64,000 nucleotides of DNA from Pedobacter sp. PAMC26386 (lineage in GTDB: Bacteria; Bacteroidota; Bacteroidia; Sphingobacteriales; Sphingobacteriaceae): contig CP060294.1 in the NCBI GenBank assembly GCA_014302835.1, positions 4,613,067 to 4,677,066 of the forward strand, read 5' to 3'. Below the pieces are notes generated by a model. It saw only the letters and a program-made list of their open reading frames with translations, ran no database searches and had not been told where the DNA came from. Both the position numbers and the translations under genes were made by a program. Shown here one piece after another: positions 26,386-35,503 of this stretch; positions within the stretch are counted from its first letter, which is position 1, and each line of letters starts with the position of its first letter.

Positions 26386-29300
26386 TTACTGCTGCAAATT
26401 TAGCAATTTAAAATAGTCTGTTATTTTATTTTTGTAATAGTAGTTTAGGGAAGGAGGTAATTTCTGAAGCAATTCCTGCTCGTTCTTTTGTTTCTTTTTG
26501 AATTGCTCTAATAATTTAGGGTAGGAAGGAGGAAAATCCTTTCCGGCCTTACTTTCTCTTTTACCATCTTCATTTTGTTCCCTTGTAGCCTTATCAGCTT
26601 CCAGTAATTTAGTCAGTACTTGCTGCTGACGTTTGATAGTTGCATCCTCAATCCTTTTATTGATCAGGTCATTTTCCGTAGTTTTCATGTCCTTAATGGT
26701 CTGGTTTAAATTACCCAACTTTCCATTCCCGTCCTTATTTTCTTCGGTATTGAGTTTCTGTAAAGCTTCCCGGATCATCTGCTGCTGCTGCGCCATTTTT
26801 GCAAAACTCTCACTCATTTCACCCTTAGGCACATTACCCTGTTTTCCCTCTTTTAGCAGTTGTTGTCTGGCCTGCTCCATATTTTTATTTAATTGCTGCT
26901 GCATTTGCTGTAGCTGCTGCATCGATTGTTTTCCTTTTCCTTTGCCACCAGATTTAGAATTTCTCTTGTTTTTCTCCAATTGTTCAAGTGCCTCATTCAG
27001 CATTAAGGCCAGGTTGTTAATAGAAGTCATGGTATACTGCTGGTTTTTAACCGCCTCATATGTCCTTCGGTCTGCCAGATTTTCGAGACTTTTATCCAGG
27101 TTAAAATTGATCTGCTGCATTTCTGATCCAACCGCACTTTGTATCTGCGGAACCCTTCTGCTCAGCGAAGACAAACTATCTGAAATCGTTTTTAAATTAT
27201 CTTTAATACCCCGTTGCAATTGTACATTACGTAAATAAGAAGGGTCATTAAAAGCCATTTTCTTTAAACTCTGCATCACTTTTTCCTGATCAAACGAAGT
27301 TTTGAGCAAGTGCTGAAGCAATAATCTTAATTCTTCAACTTGCAGATTATTTTCCATTTCTGTAGCAGATTGTTGTTCATCTTTCAGCTGCTGTACAATT
27401 TCCTGTATTTGGTTGGCTGCTTTTTCTTGTATCTCCGCTGCTTTTTTACGCTGATTCTGTGCTAATTTCTCTAAACTTTGTTGTTGCTGATTTTGAATTT
27501 GCTCCTGTTTTTTTTCCTGTGGCTCAAAGGTGTTTGGGCGTTCCAGTGCCTGATTTTTAGCTTTAAGGTCTTTCAACTCTTTTTTGATTGAATTAAATTC
27601 CTCTTGCTGCTTTTCTTGTTTTTTTTGCAAGTCGCTGACTGTGTTTTTCTGATCAGCAGTAGCGTTGCTTAACTCTTTCTGTGTCTTTGCCAGGTCAGTT
27701 AAACGATCGATCTTATTTTGGAGGCTCTGCTCAAATTCCAATTGTTTATATAACTCTAAAATCCTGTCAAGCTCATTCTTTAAGGATTTATTATCCATGG
27801 TCATCTTACTCAGTTCCTGTTGCGTTTGATCTTTATTATTCTGAGTAATCAGGTTTTGCAGTTTCTCCAGTAAATCTTTCGTCTTAGGATCAAGAACATT
27901 GTTAAACAAGTCGTCTATTTTTTTCTGTTTCTCTGCTAGTTCTTGTTTTAAGCCATCATTTTCGGAGTTATTAAAAGAGTTTTTCTTTTTGGCTTCTTGT
28001 ATTTCCCTAACTACCTCTTCCAGTTTTTTCTGTTTTTCAAGTAGCTGCCCGATTTCTTTTTTATCCTCAAAAGAGAGTTCTTTTTTATCCAGTAAGGTTT
28101 CCCCCAGCTTTTTACTTTCTTTTTCTACTTGCCCGGCCAGTTTAATAGCCGATTCCATTTGCTGTTTCAGGTGTGTATTCTCCGTATTGAGTTGTTTTTC
28201 CAGTTGCATCGCTGTTGGCTCAGCATAAGTTTTAACTGCTGTCCTGGTTCTTTTTGGCCCATTAACCGCATCATTATCTGCCACCTCTAAATAATACTCC
28301 AGTATCTGACCTGCTTTAATGTCAATGTTTTTGAGGTTCCAGAAATAGAAAAAAGCATTTTCCTGTTGTGCAGCCTTCACGGGAATCCCTGTTTGTACAG
28401 TCTTTTTGGCTACGCCATTCTCCTTAAGGGTATATACAAATTTCAAGGCAGTGAATCCATGATCATCATGGATATTACCCGTAAAATAAAGTGCTTTACG
28501 GCTAAGTGAATCCACGGTCTCTTTCATTTCAATGGTAGGAGAAAGATCTGCAATAACTTCTATCTTATGGATGATAGAATCTTTATGCAAAGAGAATTCA
28601 TTTTCAGGAACGACCCTGTAATCCTGTGTTTTTCTCAGTACAGCTTTGAAATTGGCCAAATTATTTAAAACAGAAAGATTTTGTTGCAGACCGCCTATTG
28701 CAAATAAAACCTGTTTCGTATTTTCAGTGGAAATTTTCCAGGTAACAGCAGTACCCTCAGGTACTGTTAAATCTCCCGCATTGGGAATAGTTTCATTCTT
28801 TTTCTTGAGGTAAGCTGGATAATTCAGGATTGCCTCCATCGTTAATACCGCAGGTCTTGGTTTGACAGTAAGTGTATAGGATTTGGAATCAAAGCCACCC
28901 GCACTAAATTGAATAACCTGTGTTTTTTGTAGGTTTTTCAAGGTATAGTAGAAGTTACTATTGTTTTTTTTCTCTAATTTAAAAGTATTAAGGCCTTCCG
29001 TCATATAGACCTCTTGTGGAAGCTGATCTCCATCAAGAAGGAGGTTTAGCCGTAAATCATCACCCTGCGTAACAGCCAGAGTTTTATTGGCCAGAATAAA
29101 ATTAAAAGGGGCTAAAGGGAGGATTTCCTGGTCATATTGTACGAAACTGTGCGTTCCTTCTCTCAATACGGCTGGTGCAAGGAGGCCGATCAGTCCAATC
29201 AGTACCAGGGGGATCAGAAAATATTTAACCAGTTTTTTATTATCCCCCAAGTTAATCGCCTTGCTGAATGGAATAGGGGTGAGCTCATTGATTTTTTGAT

Positions 29301-29700
29301 CTATGCCTGCTAAAATCAGTTGGTTATGCGCAGGGGATAGATCTGCCAATGCTTTAAGCTGTAAAGTATTTAGCAATTTATCACGAACAGGTTGAAAATG
29401 ATTTCCTATAATCTCTGCCGATTCTTCCAGACCTATTGTTTTACTCAGCCTGAAATAAGCAAGCGCAGGTTTAACAATTCCAAATACTGTAGAAGCTAGT
29501 AAAATAAGCAAATAAGAAAAGAAAAGGATGGTTTTGATCAGTGGTGAAGGGTGCATGAAATACACCAGAACAAATAATAAAAGATAAATAGCAAATAGCA
29601 GGGCGAGGGTATAAATCAGACCGTGGAGCAGTTTATTGAGATAAAACCGCTGTTTAAATTCATTAATCTTTGAAATTAAAAGTCTGTAATTGCTATCCAT
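26386..29700 (-). CDS. DUF4175 family membrane-anchored coiled-coil protein
   Basis: The 1104-residue protein has two membrane helices near residues 28-50 and 56-78, another near 160-180, a beta-rich periplasmic region (about 190-470), and then a very long charged coiled coil (about 490-1060) rich in Gln, Lys and Glu, including QQ-rich runs such as SMQQLQQMQQQLNKNMEQA. This is the layout of the DUF4175 family in Bacteroidota. The function is unknown; position next to ybeY and mnmG suggests a housekeeping cell-envelope role, which is inference. The compositional bias makes database matches to myosin-like proteins meaningless. Confidence 0.87.
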   Translation of the reverse strand: MDSNYRLLISKINEFKQRFYLNKLLHGLIYTLALLFAIYLLLFVLVYFMHPSPLIKTILFFSYLLILLASTVFGIVKPALAYFRLSKTIGLEESAEIIGNHFQPVRDKLLNTLQLKALADLSPAHNQLILAGIDQKINELTPIPFSKAINLGDNKKLVKYFLIPLVLIGLIGLLAPAVLREGTHSFVQYDQEILPLAPFNFILANKTLAVTQGDDLRLNLLLDGDQLPQEVYMTEGLNTFKLEKKNNSNFYYTLKNLQKTQVIQFSAGGFDSKSYTLTVKPRPAVLTMEAILNYPAYLKKKNETIPNAGDLTVPEGTAVTWKISTENTKQVLFAIGGLQQNLSVLNNLANFKAVLRKTQDYRVVPENEFSLHKDSIIHKIEVIADLSPTIEMKETVDSLSRKALYFTGNIHDDHGFTALKFVYTLKENGVAKKTVQTGIPVKAAQQENAFFYFWNLKNIDIKAGQILEYYLEVADNDAVNGPKRTRTAVKTYAEPTAMQLEKQLNTENTHLKQQMESAIKLAGQVEKESKKLGETLLDKKELSFEDKKEIGQLLEKQKKLEEVVREIQEAKKKNSFNNSENDGLKQELAEKQKKIDDLFNNVLDPKTKDLLEKLQNLITQNNKDQTQQELSKMTMDNKSLKNELDRILELYKQLEFEQSLQNKIDRLTDLAKTQKELSNATADQKNTVSDLQKKQEKQQEEFNSIKKELKDLKAKNQALERPNTFEPQEKKQEQIQNQQQQSLEKLAQNQRKKAAEIQEKAANQIQEIVQQLKDEQQSATEMENNLQVEELRLLLQHLLKTSFDQEKVMQSLKKMAFNDPSYLRNVQLQRGIKDNLKTISDSLSSLSRRVPQIQSAVGSEMQQINFNLDKSLENLADRRTYEAVKNQQYTMTSINNLALMLNEALEQLEKNKRNSKSGGKGKGKQSMQQLQQMQQQLNKNMEQARQQLLKEGKQGNVPKGEMSESFAKMAQQQQMIREALQKLNTEENKDGNGKLGNLNQTIKDMKTTENDLINKRIEDATIKRQQQVLTKLLEADKATREQNEDGKRESKAGKDFPPSYPKLLEQFKKKQKNEQELLQKLPPSLNYYYKNKITDYFKLLNLQQ

Positions 29701-29822
29701 CTCTTCTGCATAAAAGCCCGTTAAATTTAAAGATAAAAAAGCTTGGTACAGAGAACGAATCTAATCGTTATTTTTTTACCTGGAATGGAATAAAGCAGCT
29801 ATAAACTGATTCTAAAAGGCAT

Positions 29823-29856
29823 AAAAAAAGCTTCCCGATATCTCATCAGGAAGCTT
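29823..29856 (-). terminator. Rho-independent terminator of the cold-shock gene
   Basis: On the minus strand an 8-bp stem (AAGCTTCC at 29849-29856 with GGAAGCTT at 29828-29835) is followed by a run of seven T. It ends the cold-shock transcript 24 bases after its stop. Confidence 0.9.
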
Positions 29857-29879
29857 GTACGAATTATGGTTATAATAAT

Positions 29880-30071
29880 CTAGATTACTTTAACATTGAT
29901 CGCATTCAAACCTTTTTTACCGCTTTCAACATCGTATTCTACTTTGTCGTTTTCACGGATTTCATCGATAAGGCCTGTTGAATGTACAAAAATTTCGCTA
30001 TCGCCATTCGCTGGTACGATAAATCCAAAACCTTTAGTTACATTGAAAAATTTTACTGTTCCTTCTTGCAT
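29880..30071 (-). CDS. Cold-shock protein (CspA family)
   Basis: A 63-residue single-stranded nucleic-acid-binding protein with an OB fold. RNP1 (KGFGFI) and RNP2 (IFVH) are visible at about residues 13-18 and 27-30. It is monocistronic: the upstream gene ends 97 bases before it and a strong terminator follows. An AT-rich leader of almost 100 bases precedes it, long enough for the thermosensitive leader structure of some csp mRNAs, although I see no defined fold. It acts as an RNA chaperone. Confidence 0.95.
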   Translation of the reverse strand: MQEGTVKFFNVTKGFGFIVPANGDSEIFVHSTGLIDEIRENDKVEYDVESGKKGLNAINVKVI

Positions 30072-30167
30072 TGTATTATGTATTAATAATTAAGTCTGCA
30101 ATGTAGTAATTATTTTTTTATAATATGCAAATGCTTCATTTTTTGATAAATATAATTTTTGAAAGAT

Positions 30168-31109
30168 TTATTTCGCAGTCTTTCTGCCAGTTACAGCTAC
30201 GGTAATTTCACTTGCGTGTGGTACCCCCAGAGTAGTCCCGGGTTTAATTATAAGTAAATTTTGTAGATATACACTAGTAATTCCAGCTAGTACTTTTTTA
30301 CGTGTTTCTTTGAATTCCGGCAGATTTGTGAAGAAATAACTCAGTTGTAATTTCCCTTTTTCATCTACGATCACATTGAATTCGTAAGCAAAATCTTTAT
30401 AGGCATCTGGAATAACCAGTTTATAACGCGGATAGAGATAATCGTAAGCTTCGGTTATGCCATTTAATTTATCGATGTTGCTCAATCGCTCTACAGTAAT
30501 GCGATTATCGCGAGGAAATAAAGTCGCTACTTGCCTGCCAGCAAAAACACTATCCCTGTTTTCCGGATATTTATTGGCTTTTTTAACCATTTCGGCAATG
30601 AAAACTGTATCCGCTTTGCTTGGGCGCTGTAATTTTTCGGCCGTAGTTTTTAGTTTATTTTTGATGTAGTCATCTGCATAAAATGTCATGTTTACATCAG
30701 AGCGGATATCAGCTGCAATCTCTTTTTTAATAACCTGAAGCCGTTGAAAAACAAGACTATCTTTGCTGATCAGCTTAAATCTAAACCATTCTTTCGCAAA
30801 ATTAAAGACATTGGCGTGATCATGGTGAAGATAAAAACCCTGCATAATCTTTTGTACCGGATCATAAGCCAATACCGTATCCTTAGACTTAAACTGGATA
30901 ATCCAGCTTGGTTGCTGCTGAAAGCCAGTTGTGTCAAAAGATAAACCATTGCTAAAGCGACGTTTTACCTCCGTATATCTGATCCCTTTTACAGTATTGA
31001 CATCCAAGTGATCAATTCTTGGTGATTTTTCTTTGGTGGATTTAGTATTACAAGCTGTAAACAACAATGCAAAACTTACGAAAATAGACAGGGAGGTGAT
31101 TGCTTTCAT
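30168..31109 (-). CDS. Lipoprotein of unknown function
   Basis: The ATG at 31109 (MKAITSLSIFVSFALLFTAC) gives a good lipoprotein signal with lipobox Cys20; the frame is open further upstream but that extension overlaps a terminator hairpin. The mature protein of about 294 residues is rich in Lys and Asp and includes WIIQFKSKDTVLAYDPVQKI and LSYFFTNLPEFKETRKKV. I do not recognise a family. The upstream neighbour is a large secreted zinc metalloprotease, ended by its own terminator, so the two genes are not clearly one operon. Confidence 0.72.
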   Translation of the reverse strand: MKAITSLSIFVSFALLFTACNTKSTKEKSPRIDHLDVNTVKGIRYTEVKRRFSNGLSFDTTGFQQQPSWIIQFKSKDTVLAYDPVQKIMQGFYLHHDHANVFNFAKEWFRFKLISKDSLVFQRLQVIKKEIAADIRSDVNMTFYADDYIKNKLKTTAEKLQRPSKADTVFIAEMVKKANKYPENRDSVFAGRQVATLFPRDNRITVERLSNIDKLNGITEAYDYLYPRYKLVIPDAYKDFAYEFNVIVDEKGKLQLSYFFTNLPEFKETRKKVLAGITSVYLQNLLIIKPGTTLGVPHASEITVAVTGRKTAK

Positions 31110-31183
31110 ATAACAGACAACGCTTTTTCCCTGCAAATATATCAGGCTTTCTTTGCTAATCATAACAAGGAGCATAAAACAAA

Positions 31184-31226
31184 AGCCCGTAAACATTTAA
31201 AACACAATTTTTAACGTTTACGGGCT
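31184..31226 (-). terminator. Rho-independent terminator of the metalloprotease gene
   Basis: On the minus strand the arms AGCCCGTAAAC and GTTTACGGGCT pair over 11 bp (31216-31226 with 31184-31194), followed by TTTTGTTTTATG. It lies 20 bases beyond the metalloprotease stop and ahead of the next gene start. Confidence 0.85.
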
Positions 31227-31245
31227 ATATGGGGTTTATCCGTAA

Positions 31246-33753
31246 TTATTTTTTAGGATAAAGGATATCGTTGATTCTGATAACCAGATCATCATAATGT
31301 GCTTTTGTAAGACTATCACCGGCTATAGACCTTGATTTGGCCAATGTAGCCAACGATTTCAGCTCTACTCTAACCAAAGGTCTGATATCAGATAAGGAAA
31401 CATTGACAGGGGTAATCCCGTAATTGGCTAGGGCCTCAGTGCTTGCTCCAGGCGGAACATCCATTCCTTTGGTCATTAGTTGTTCTAATGTTTCTACATA
31501 AGAACGCTGTAAATTACGTTTGAATGCGTCTGGTCTGCTTGCAGAGAAAATACCAGTTTTCAGATCTGTAAATAACTCGGGGATTGTGTAGGCGTTTAAT
31601 GTTCCGTTTTTTGATTCATTATCTAATAATCTGGCCAGGCGGGAAGGAGACAGTATTTCACGAAGGGTACTGGTTTGAACTGCCTTTATTTTATTCAGTA
31701 CTTGTCCGTTATCAAATTTATTCAGCTGCTCATTATTAATCAGCCAAAGCGGCGTGTTAAAAAGTTGCGCATTGAAAAATGCAATGGCTTCTTTTTGTTT
31801 CGATTTAGGTAAATAAGAATAGACGGCACCCTTTTGGTCATAAGTTTTGAAGTTCTCACTCAAGCCGCCAACATTGGTTCTGACATGGCCCATATATCTG
31901 CTGTACTGGCCAATAATTTCACCATAGATCTCTTTCAGGTCACTAAAATCTTCTCCTTTTTGATAAGTCCATTTTTCTACATTTGGCAGGATTCTTTTCA
32001 GGTTGGCAATTCCATAGGTACTCGCTTTCATGGCATTGTCGCCTAAATCCTCACTCTGTAAACGTGGGTCAAGACTCGTTCCCTGGCGGCCATAGAAATA
32101 CAAAGGATTTCCAGCCTTAGCAACGGTCCATGTGTCCAGTTTTTCTCTTTCCTGCTTTGGTGTTAAATTGCCAGGAAACCAGGTATAACCCCATTTGATA
32201 GACCATTTATCATATTCACCGATTTCAGGATGCAGTTTCGTAACGCCGTCTCCGGGTTGTGCGATATAGTTAAAACGCGCATAATCCATAATAGAAGGCG
32301 CTGTTCCATGTGTATTTGTAAAAGTTTTGGAGCGAAGGGAATCTACCGGATAGGCGTAACTCGAACCAAAATTATGAGGTAAACCAAGTGTATGTCCAAT
32401 TTCGTGAGAAGAGACAAAACGGATCAGTTCTCCCATTTGTTGATCAGTAAATTTCGCCTTTCTTACCGCAGGATTCACGGCTGCTGTTTGCACGAAATAC
32501 CAGTTTCTCAATAAATTCATCACATTATGATACCAACCAATATGCGTCTCCAGAATTTGTCCGGTACGCGGATCAGAAACATGAGGACCATAAGCATTGG
32601 CAATATTAGAAGCAAAATAACGCACGACAGAATACCTCGAGTCCTCTACACTGAAATCTGGATCCTGAGCGGGCGTAGGGGCTTCTTTTCCAATAATTGC
32701 ATTTTTAAATCCTGCTTCCTGAAAAGCAATCTGCCAATCATTAATCCCTTGAATTAAATAAGGAACCCATTTTTTTGGTGTTGCCGGATCAATATAAATT
32801 ACAATAGGTTTAACGGGTTCTACCAGTTCACCACGCATATAAGCGGCAGTGTCTTTAGGGACAAGGTTCCAGCGGTGGATATAAGCGGTACGCTCTGCTT
32901 TTTGTGCATCAGTACCATAATCAGTCTGAGACTGGCCGAAAAATCCGACTCTTGCATCAGTTAATCTCGCTTTAACCGGTTTTTTTGGTAAAAGGAGCAT
33001 CGATGTATTGAATTCAAAAGTTACCGCTCCAATACTATTGTCAATTGGAGATTCTGCCGATTTATAAGTTTTACTGGTTACTACCTCGATATTGATAGGG
33101 AAAGTCTTGATCGTATCCACGTAAGAGCGTCCGGCGTCTAATGAGCTGGCTTTGTAAGCTTTTCTTAAAGCATCTGTAGCGCCAATTGCCACCACATCAC
33201 CATTATAAAAATCAGTCACGTCAATGACTACACCAGTTGTATCTTTATTGTAGGCTTTAATTTCGAAACTAGCCAGGATTGTAGACAGGTTTGAGTTTTT
33301 AACAGACTGATACATATCCGAGGCACTATCCGCTCTAACAGAATAGCTTGGCACACGAATAAAAACCTGTTTACCACGACGTTCCCATTGCCACACCTGG
33401 TCGTTTAGTTGTTCGCCGCCATATTGCTGGTTGCCCACTGAGACACCGGAAGGAACCTTATTTAAGCGGGTTACAACAAGCATTTCACGGTTTAAAAGTG
33501 TGTCAGGGATTTCGAAGAACCATTTATCATCCACTTTGTAAGTCTTGAATAATCCATTCTTTGTTCTTGCTTTCGCCGTAATTACCTCAGAAAAAGGTTT
33601 TAAACCTTCTTTTTTTGCGGCAGGAATAACGGGAGCGGGTGCCGCAGCAGGGGATGTTTTTTTAGATTTTTTCTGGGCAGAAACAGTTTCACTACAGAAC
33701 GTACCTAAAAAACACATACCAGCAAGGGCCAGTAATTTAGTCTTTGAATTCAT
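31246..33753 (-). CDS. Secreted zinc-dependent metalloprotease, DUF5117/DUF5118 type
   Basis: The 835-residue protein has a signal peptide (cleavage near VSAQ, residue 26). A DUF5118-like segment follows at about 50-100, a DUF5117-like region at about 110-300, and the zincin domain with HEIGHTLGLPHNFG near residue 455, an extended HExxHxxGxxH metzincin motif; SIMDYARFNY further on may be the methionine turn. This architecture is common in Bacteroidota and in actinobacterial relatives. It should act outside the cytoplasm. The substrate is unknown. A possible -7 element TAAGTTTG on the minus strand (33841-33848) lies 88 bases before its ATG. Confidence 0.92.
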   Translation of the reverse strand: MNSKTKLLALAGMCFLGTFCSETVSAQKKSKKTSPAAAPAPVIPAAKKEGLKPFSEVITAKARTKNGLFKTYKVDDKWFFEIPDTLLNREMLVVTRLNKVPSGVSVGNQQYGGEQLNDQVWQWERRGKQVFIRVPSYSVRADSASDMYQSVKNSNLSTILASFEIKAYNKDTTGVVIDVTDFYNGDVVAIGATDALRKAYKASSLDAGRSYVDTIKTFPINIEVVTSKTYKSAESPIDNSIGAVTFEFNTSMLLLPKKPVKARLTDARVGFFGQSQTDYGTDAQKAERTAYIHRWNLVPKDTAAYMRGELVEPVKPIVIYIDPATPKKWVPYLIQGINDWQIAFQEAGFKNAIIGKEAPTPAQDPDFSVEDSRYSVVRYFASNIANAYGPHVSDPRTGQILETHIGWYHNVMNLLRNWYFVQTAAVNPAVRKAKFTDQQMGELIRFVSSHEIGHTLGLPHNFGSSYAYPVDSLRSKTFTNTHGTAPSIMDYARFNYIAQPGDGVTKLHPEIGEYDKWSIKWGYTWFPGNLTPKQEREKLDTWTVAKAGNPLYFYGRQGTSLDPRLQSEDLGDNAMKASTYGIANLKRILPNVEKWTYQKGEDFSDLKEIYGEIIGQYSRYMGHVRTNVGGLSENFKTYDQKGAVYSYLPKSKQKEAIAFFNAQLFNTPLWLINNEQLNKFDNGQVLNKIKAVQTSTLREILSPSRLARLLDNESKNGTLNAYTIPELFTDLKTGIFSASRPDAFKRNLQRSYVETLEQLMTKGMDVPPGASTEALANYGITPVNVSLSDIRPLVRVELKSLATLAKSRSIAGDSLTKAHYDDLVIRINDILYPKK

Positions 33754-33900
33754 TAGGAATTAAATTTATTAAGGTTTGGGGATGAAAGGATAAAAATATT
33801 CATTGTAAAATTAAAATAATGCAACGTAATTGCAACGTTACAAACTTAAATGATTGAAGTCCATTTTTATCGAAAAAAGCAATATATTAGGCTTAAATCA

Positions 33901-35246
33901 ATGATAAACAAAGGAATGAATTTTAAGTTAGTCTATCGTTTTCAACCGGTTCTCTTTTTAGGAGTGCTGATCCTGTGCTTTTTTGAAAGTTGTTCTGTCC
34001 GTCAGCAGCTGGCTAAAAACGTGGCTCATTTCATCAAAGGTTCAATGGTTTTAAATGATCATTTAGTTGGGTTCTCCTTGTCCGACCTGGATAAACAAGG
34101 GGTGATTTATGAGAAAGATGCAGACAAATACTTTATTCCCGCTTCGAATGCGAAACTATATACTTTTTACGCCGGACTTAAAATGTTGCAGGACTCTATT
34201 CCTGCTTTGCGCTATATAGAACAGGGCGATTCGCTCATTTTTTGGGGCACGGGTGATCCTTCTTTTTGAAAAGGAGATTACAGGGAGACAGGGTTTTACA
34301 TTTTTTGACCTCCAGTTCTAAACAATTGTTTTTTGCTCCAGGAAGATATACCGGAAACACCTATGGACAAGGCTGGGCCTGGGATGATTACAATGATGAT
34401 GCACAGGCAGAAATTAGTGAGTTACCGCTAATGGATAATCTCCTTGAGGTCAAAAATGAGCCGGGGGGGCTTCAGGTTTTTCCTCGTGTTTTTAACGATT
34501 GCCTGGTCAAAGACAGCTTAATGACGGGGAAAGCTTTTGAAGTGATCAGAAAGGCTGGGGCTAATGAATTTAATTATCCTTCACGGGTCATTCCAGCCGG
34601 ATTTAAACAGCTTATCCCATATAAAACCAATACAGCGACAACACTAATTTTGCTTAGTGATACGTTACATCTTGCTGTACAATTGATAGACAAGGTGATG
34701 CCGGTGACGGCAAAAACAGTTTATAATATGAAATCAGAAGATATTTTTCGGGAGATGCTTTTGCCGAGTGACAATTTTATTGCCGAACAATTACTTCTCG
34801 TTTACGCGAATCAGTTTCAGGGGCATTTGAGCGGGACTGATGCCATCAATTATATTTTGGATAAATATCTGAAAGGGCTGCCCGACAAGCCGCGTTGGGT
34901 AGATGGATCTGGCCTATCCCGTATGAATTTGTTTAGTCCGAGGGATATGGTCATGATTTTGCGGATGATTGATAAAGAAGTGAATAATAGAGAAAAACTG
35001 TTCAGCATGTTGCCTGCAGGTGGTTTGAGAGGGACACTGAGGAATGCTTATCCAAAAACTGATCATCCTTTCGTCTTTGCCAAAACGGGGACTTTTTCCA
35101 ATAACTATAACCAGAGTGGTTATATCGTAACAAAAAAAGGGAAAACGCTGGTTTTCTCTTTGATGAACAATAATTTTATGGGGCCAATTCTGGAAATTAA
35201 AGCAGAAATGGCCAGGCTGATGGGGTATATCCACGAGAATTACTAA
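33901..35246 (+). pseudogene. dacB: D-alanyl-D-alanine carboxypeptidase of S13/PBP4 type, frameshifted
   Basis: Two frames together form one S13 serine peptidase of about 449 residues. The first has a membrane or lipoprotein signal and the nucleophile motif SNAKL (family SxxK) in YFIPASNAKLYTFYAG, ending in WGTGDPSF followed by TGA at 34267. The second, offset by one base, resumes with LKRRLQGDRVLHFL and holds DGSGLSRMN (SxN motif) and KTGTF. The break is at a run of five T (34263-34267); a sixth T would join the parts as DPSFLKRR. A family member cleaves D-Ala-D-Ala and remodels peptidoglycan. Start could also be the ATG at 33850 or 33916. Real decay or sequencing error cannot be told apart here. 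Confidence 0.85.
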
Positions 35247-35306
35247 GCCTAAGGTTGGCGGCTTTTTTCACTTTTGAGATAGCCCTTGAAACGTATGTGA
35301 AGCCTG

Positions 35307-35385
35307 TTTAACGGACGTTGGAAGGGGGTTGGAAGGACCTTGATAGGACCATAGTCCTTCCAACCCCCTTCTAATGTCTGTTTAA
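35307..35385. repeat. Long perfect-to-near-perfect inverted repeat
   Basis: An 18-bp perfect stem (GAAGGGGGTTGGAAGGAC at 35321-35338 with 35354-35371) extends outward to about 32 bp per arm with a few G-T pairs and one mismatch (35307-35338 with 35354-35385), around a 15-base loop. GTTGGAAGG occurs twice in the left arm. It lies 60 bases after the PBP4 homologue and about 120 bases before the MFS gene. No T-tract follows, so it is not a simple terminator. It looks like a repeat of REP or MITE type. Confidence 0.7.
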
Positions 35386-35488
35386 TGATCATTCAAGGCA
35401 ATTTAGTCTGGAATTCAAAGGTGATTTAATCGGTTATCAAATCATGATTTCTTAACACGATTGAATAGGACACTAGTGATTTAATCTC

Positions 35489-35496
35489 TATTTTTG
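35489..35496 (+). promoter_or_regulatory. Bacteroidota -7 element of the MFS gene (TATTTTTG)
   Basis: TATTTTTG fits TAnnTTTG and ends 7 bases before the ATG at 35504, so the transcript would begin at or within about 3 bases of the start codon. The nearest upstream TTG is 25 bases away, a poor -33. Confidence 0.45.
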
Positions 35497-35503
35497 TCTG
35501 GAT

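Noticed and set aside
26633..27238. Antisense frame of 201 codons rich in Cys, Phe and Ser opposite the DUF4175 gene
   Set aside because: It mirrors the low-complexity Gln/Lys coiled coil on the other strand; no independent coding evidence.
33820..33841. Tandem TGCAACGTAAT/TGCAACGTTAC upstream of the metalloprotease
   Set aside because: Only two imperfect units; could be a binding site but there is nothing else to support it.
34263..34269. Programmed -1 ribosomal frameshift in the PBP4 homologue
   Set aside because: The sequence C TTT TTG does not form a slippery X XXY YYZ heptamer in the right frame, and no downstream pseudoknot was evident; a lost T is simpler.
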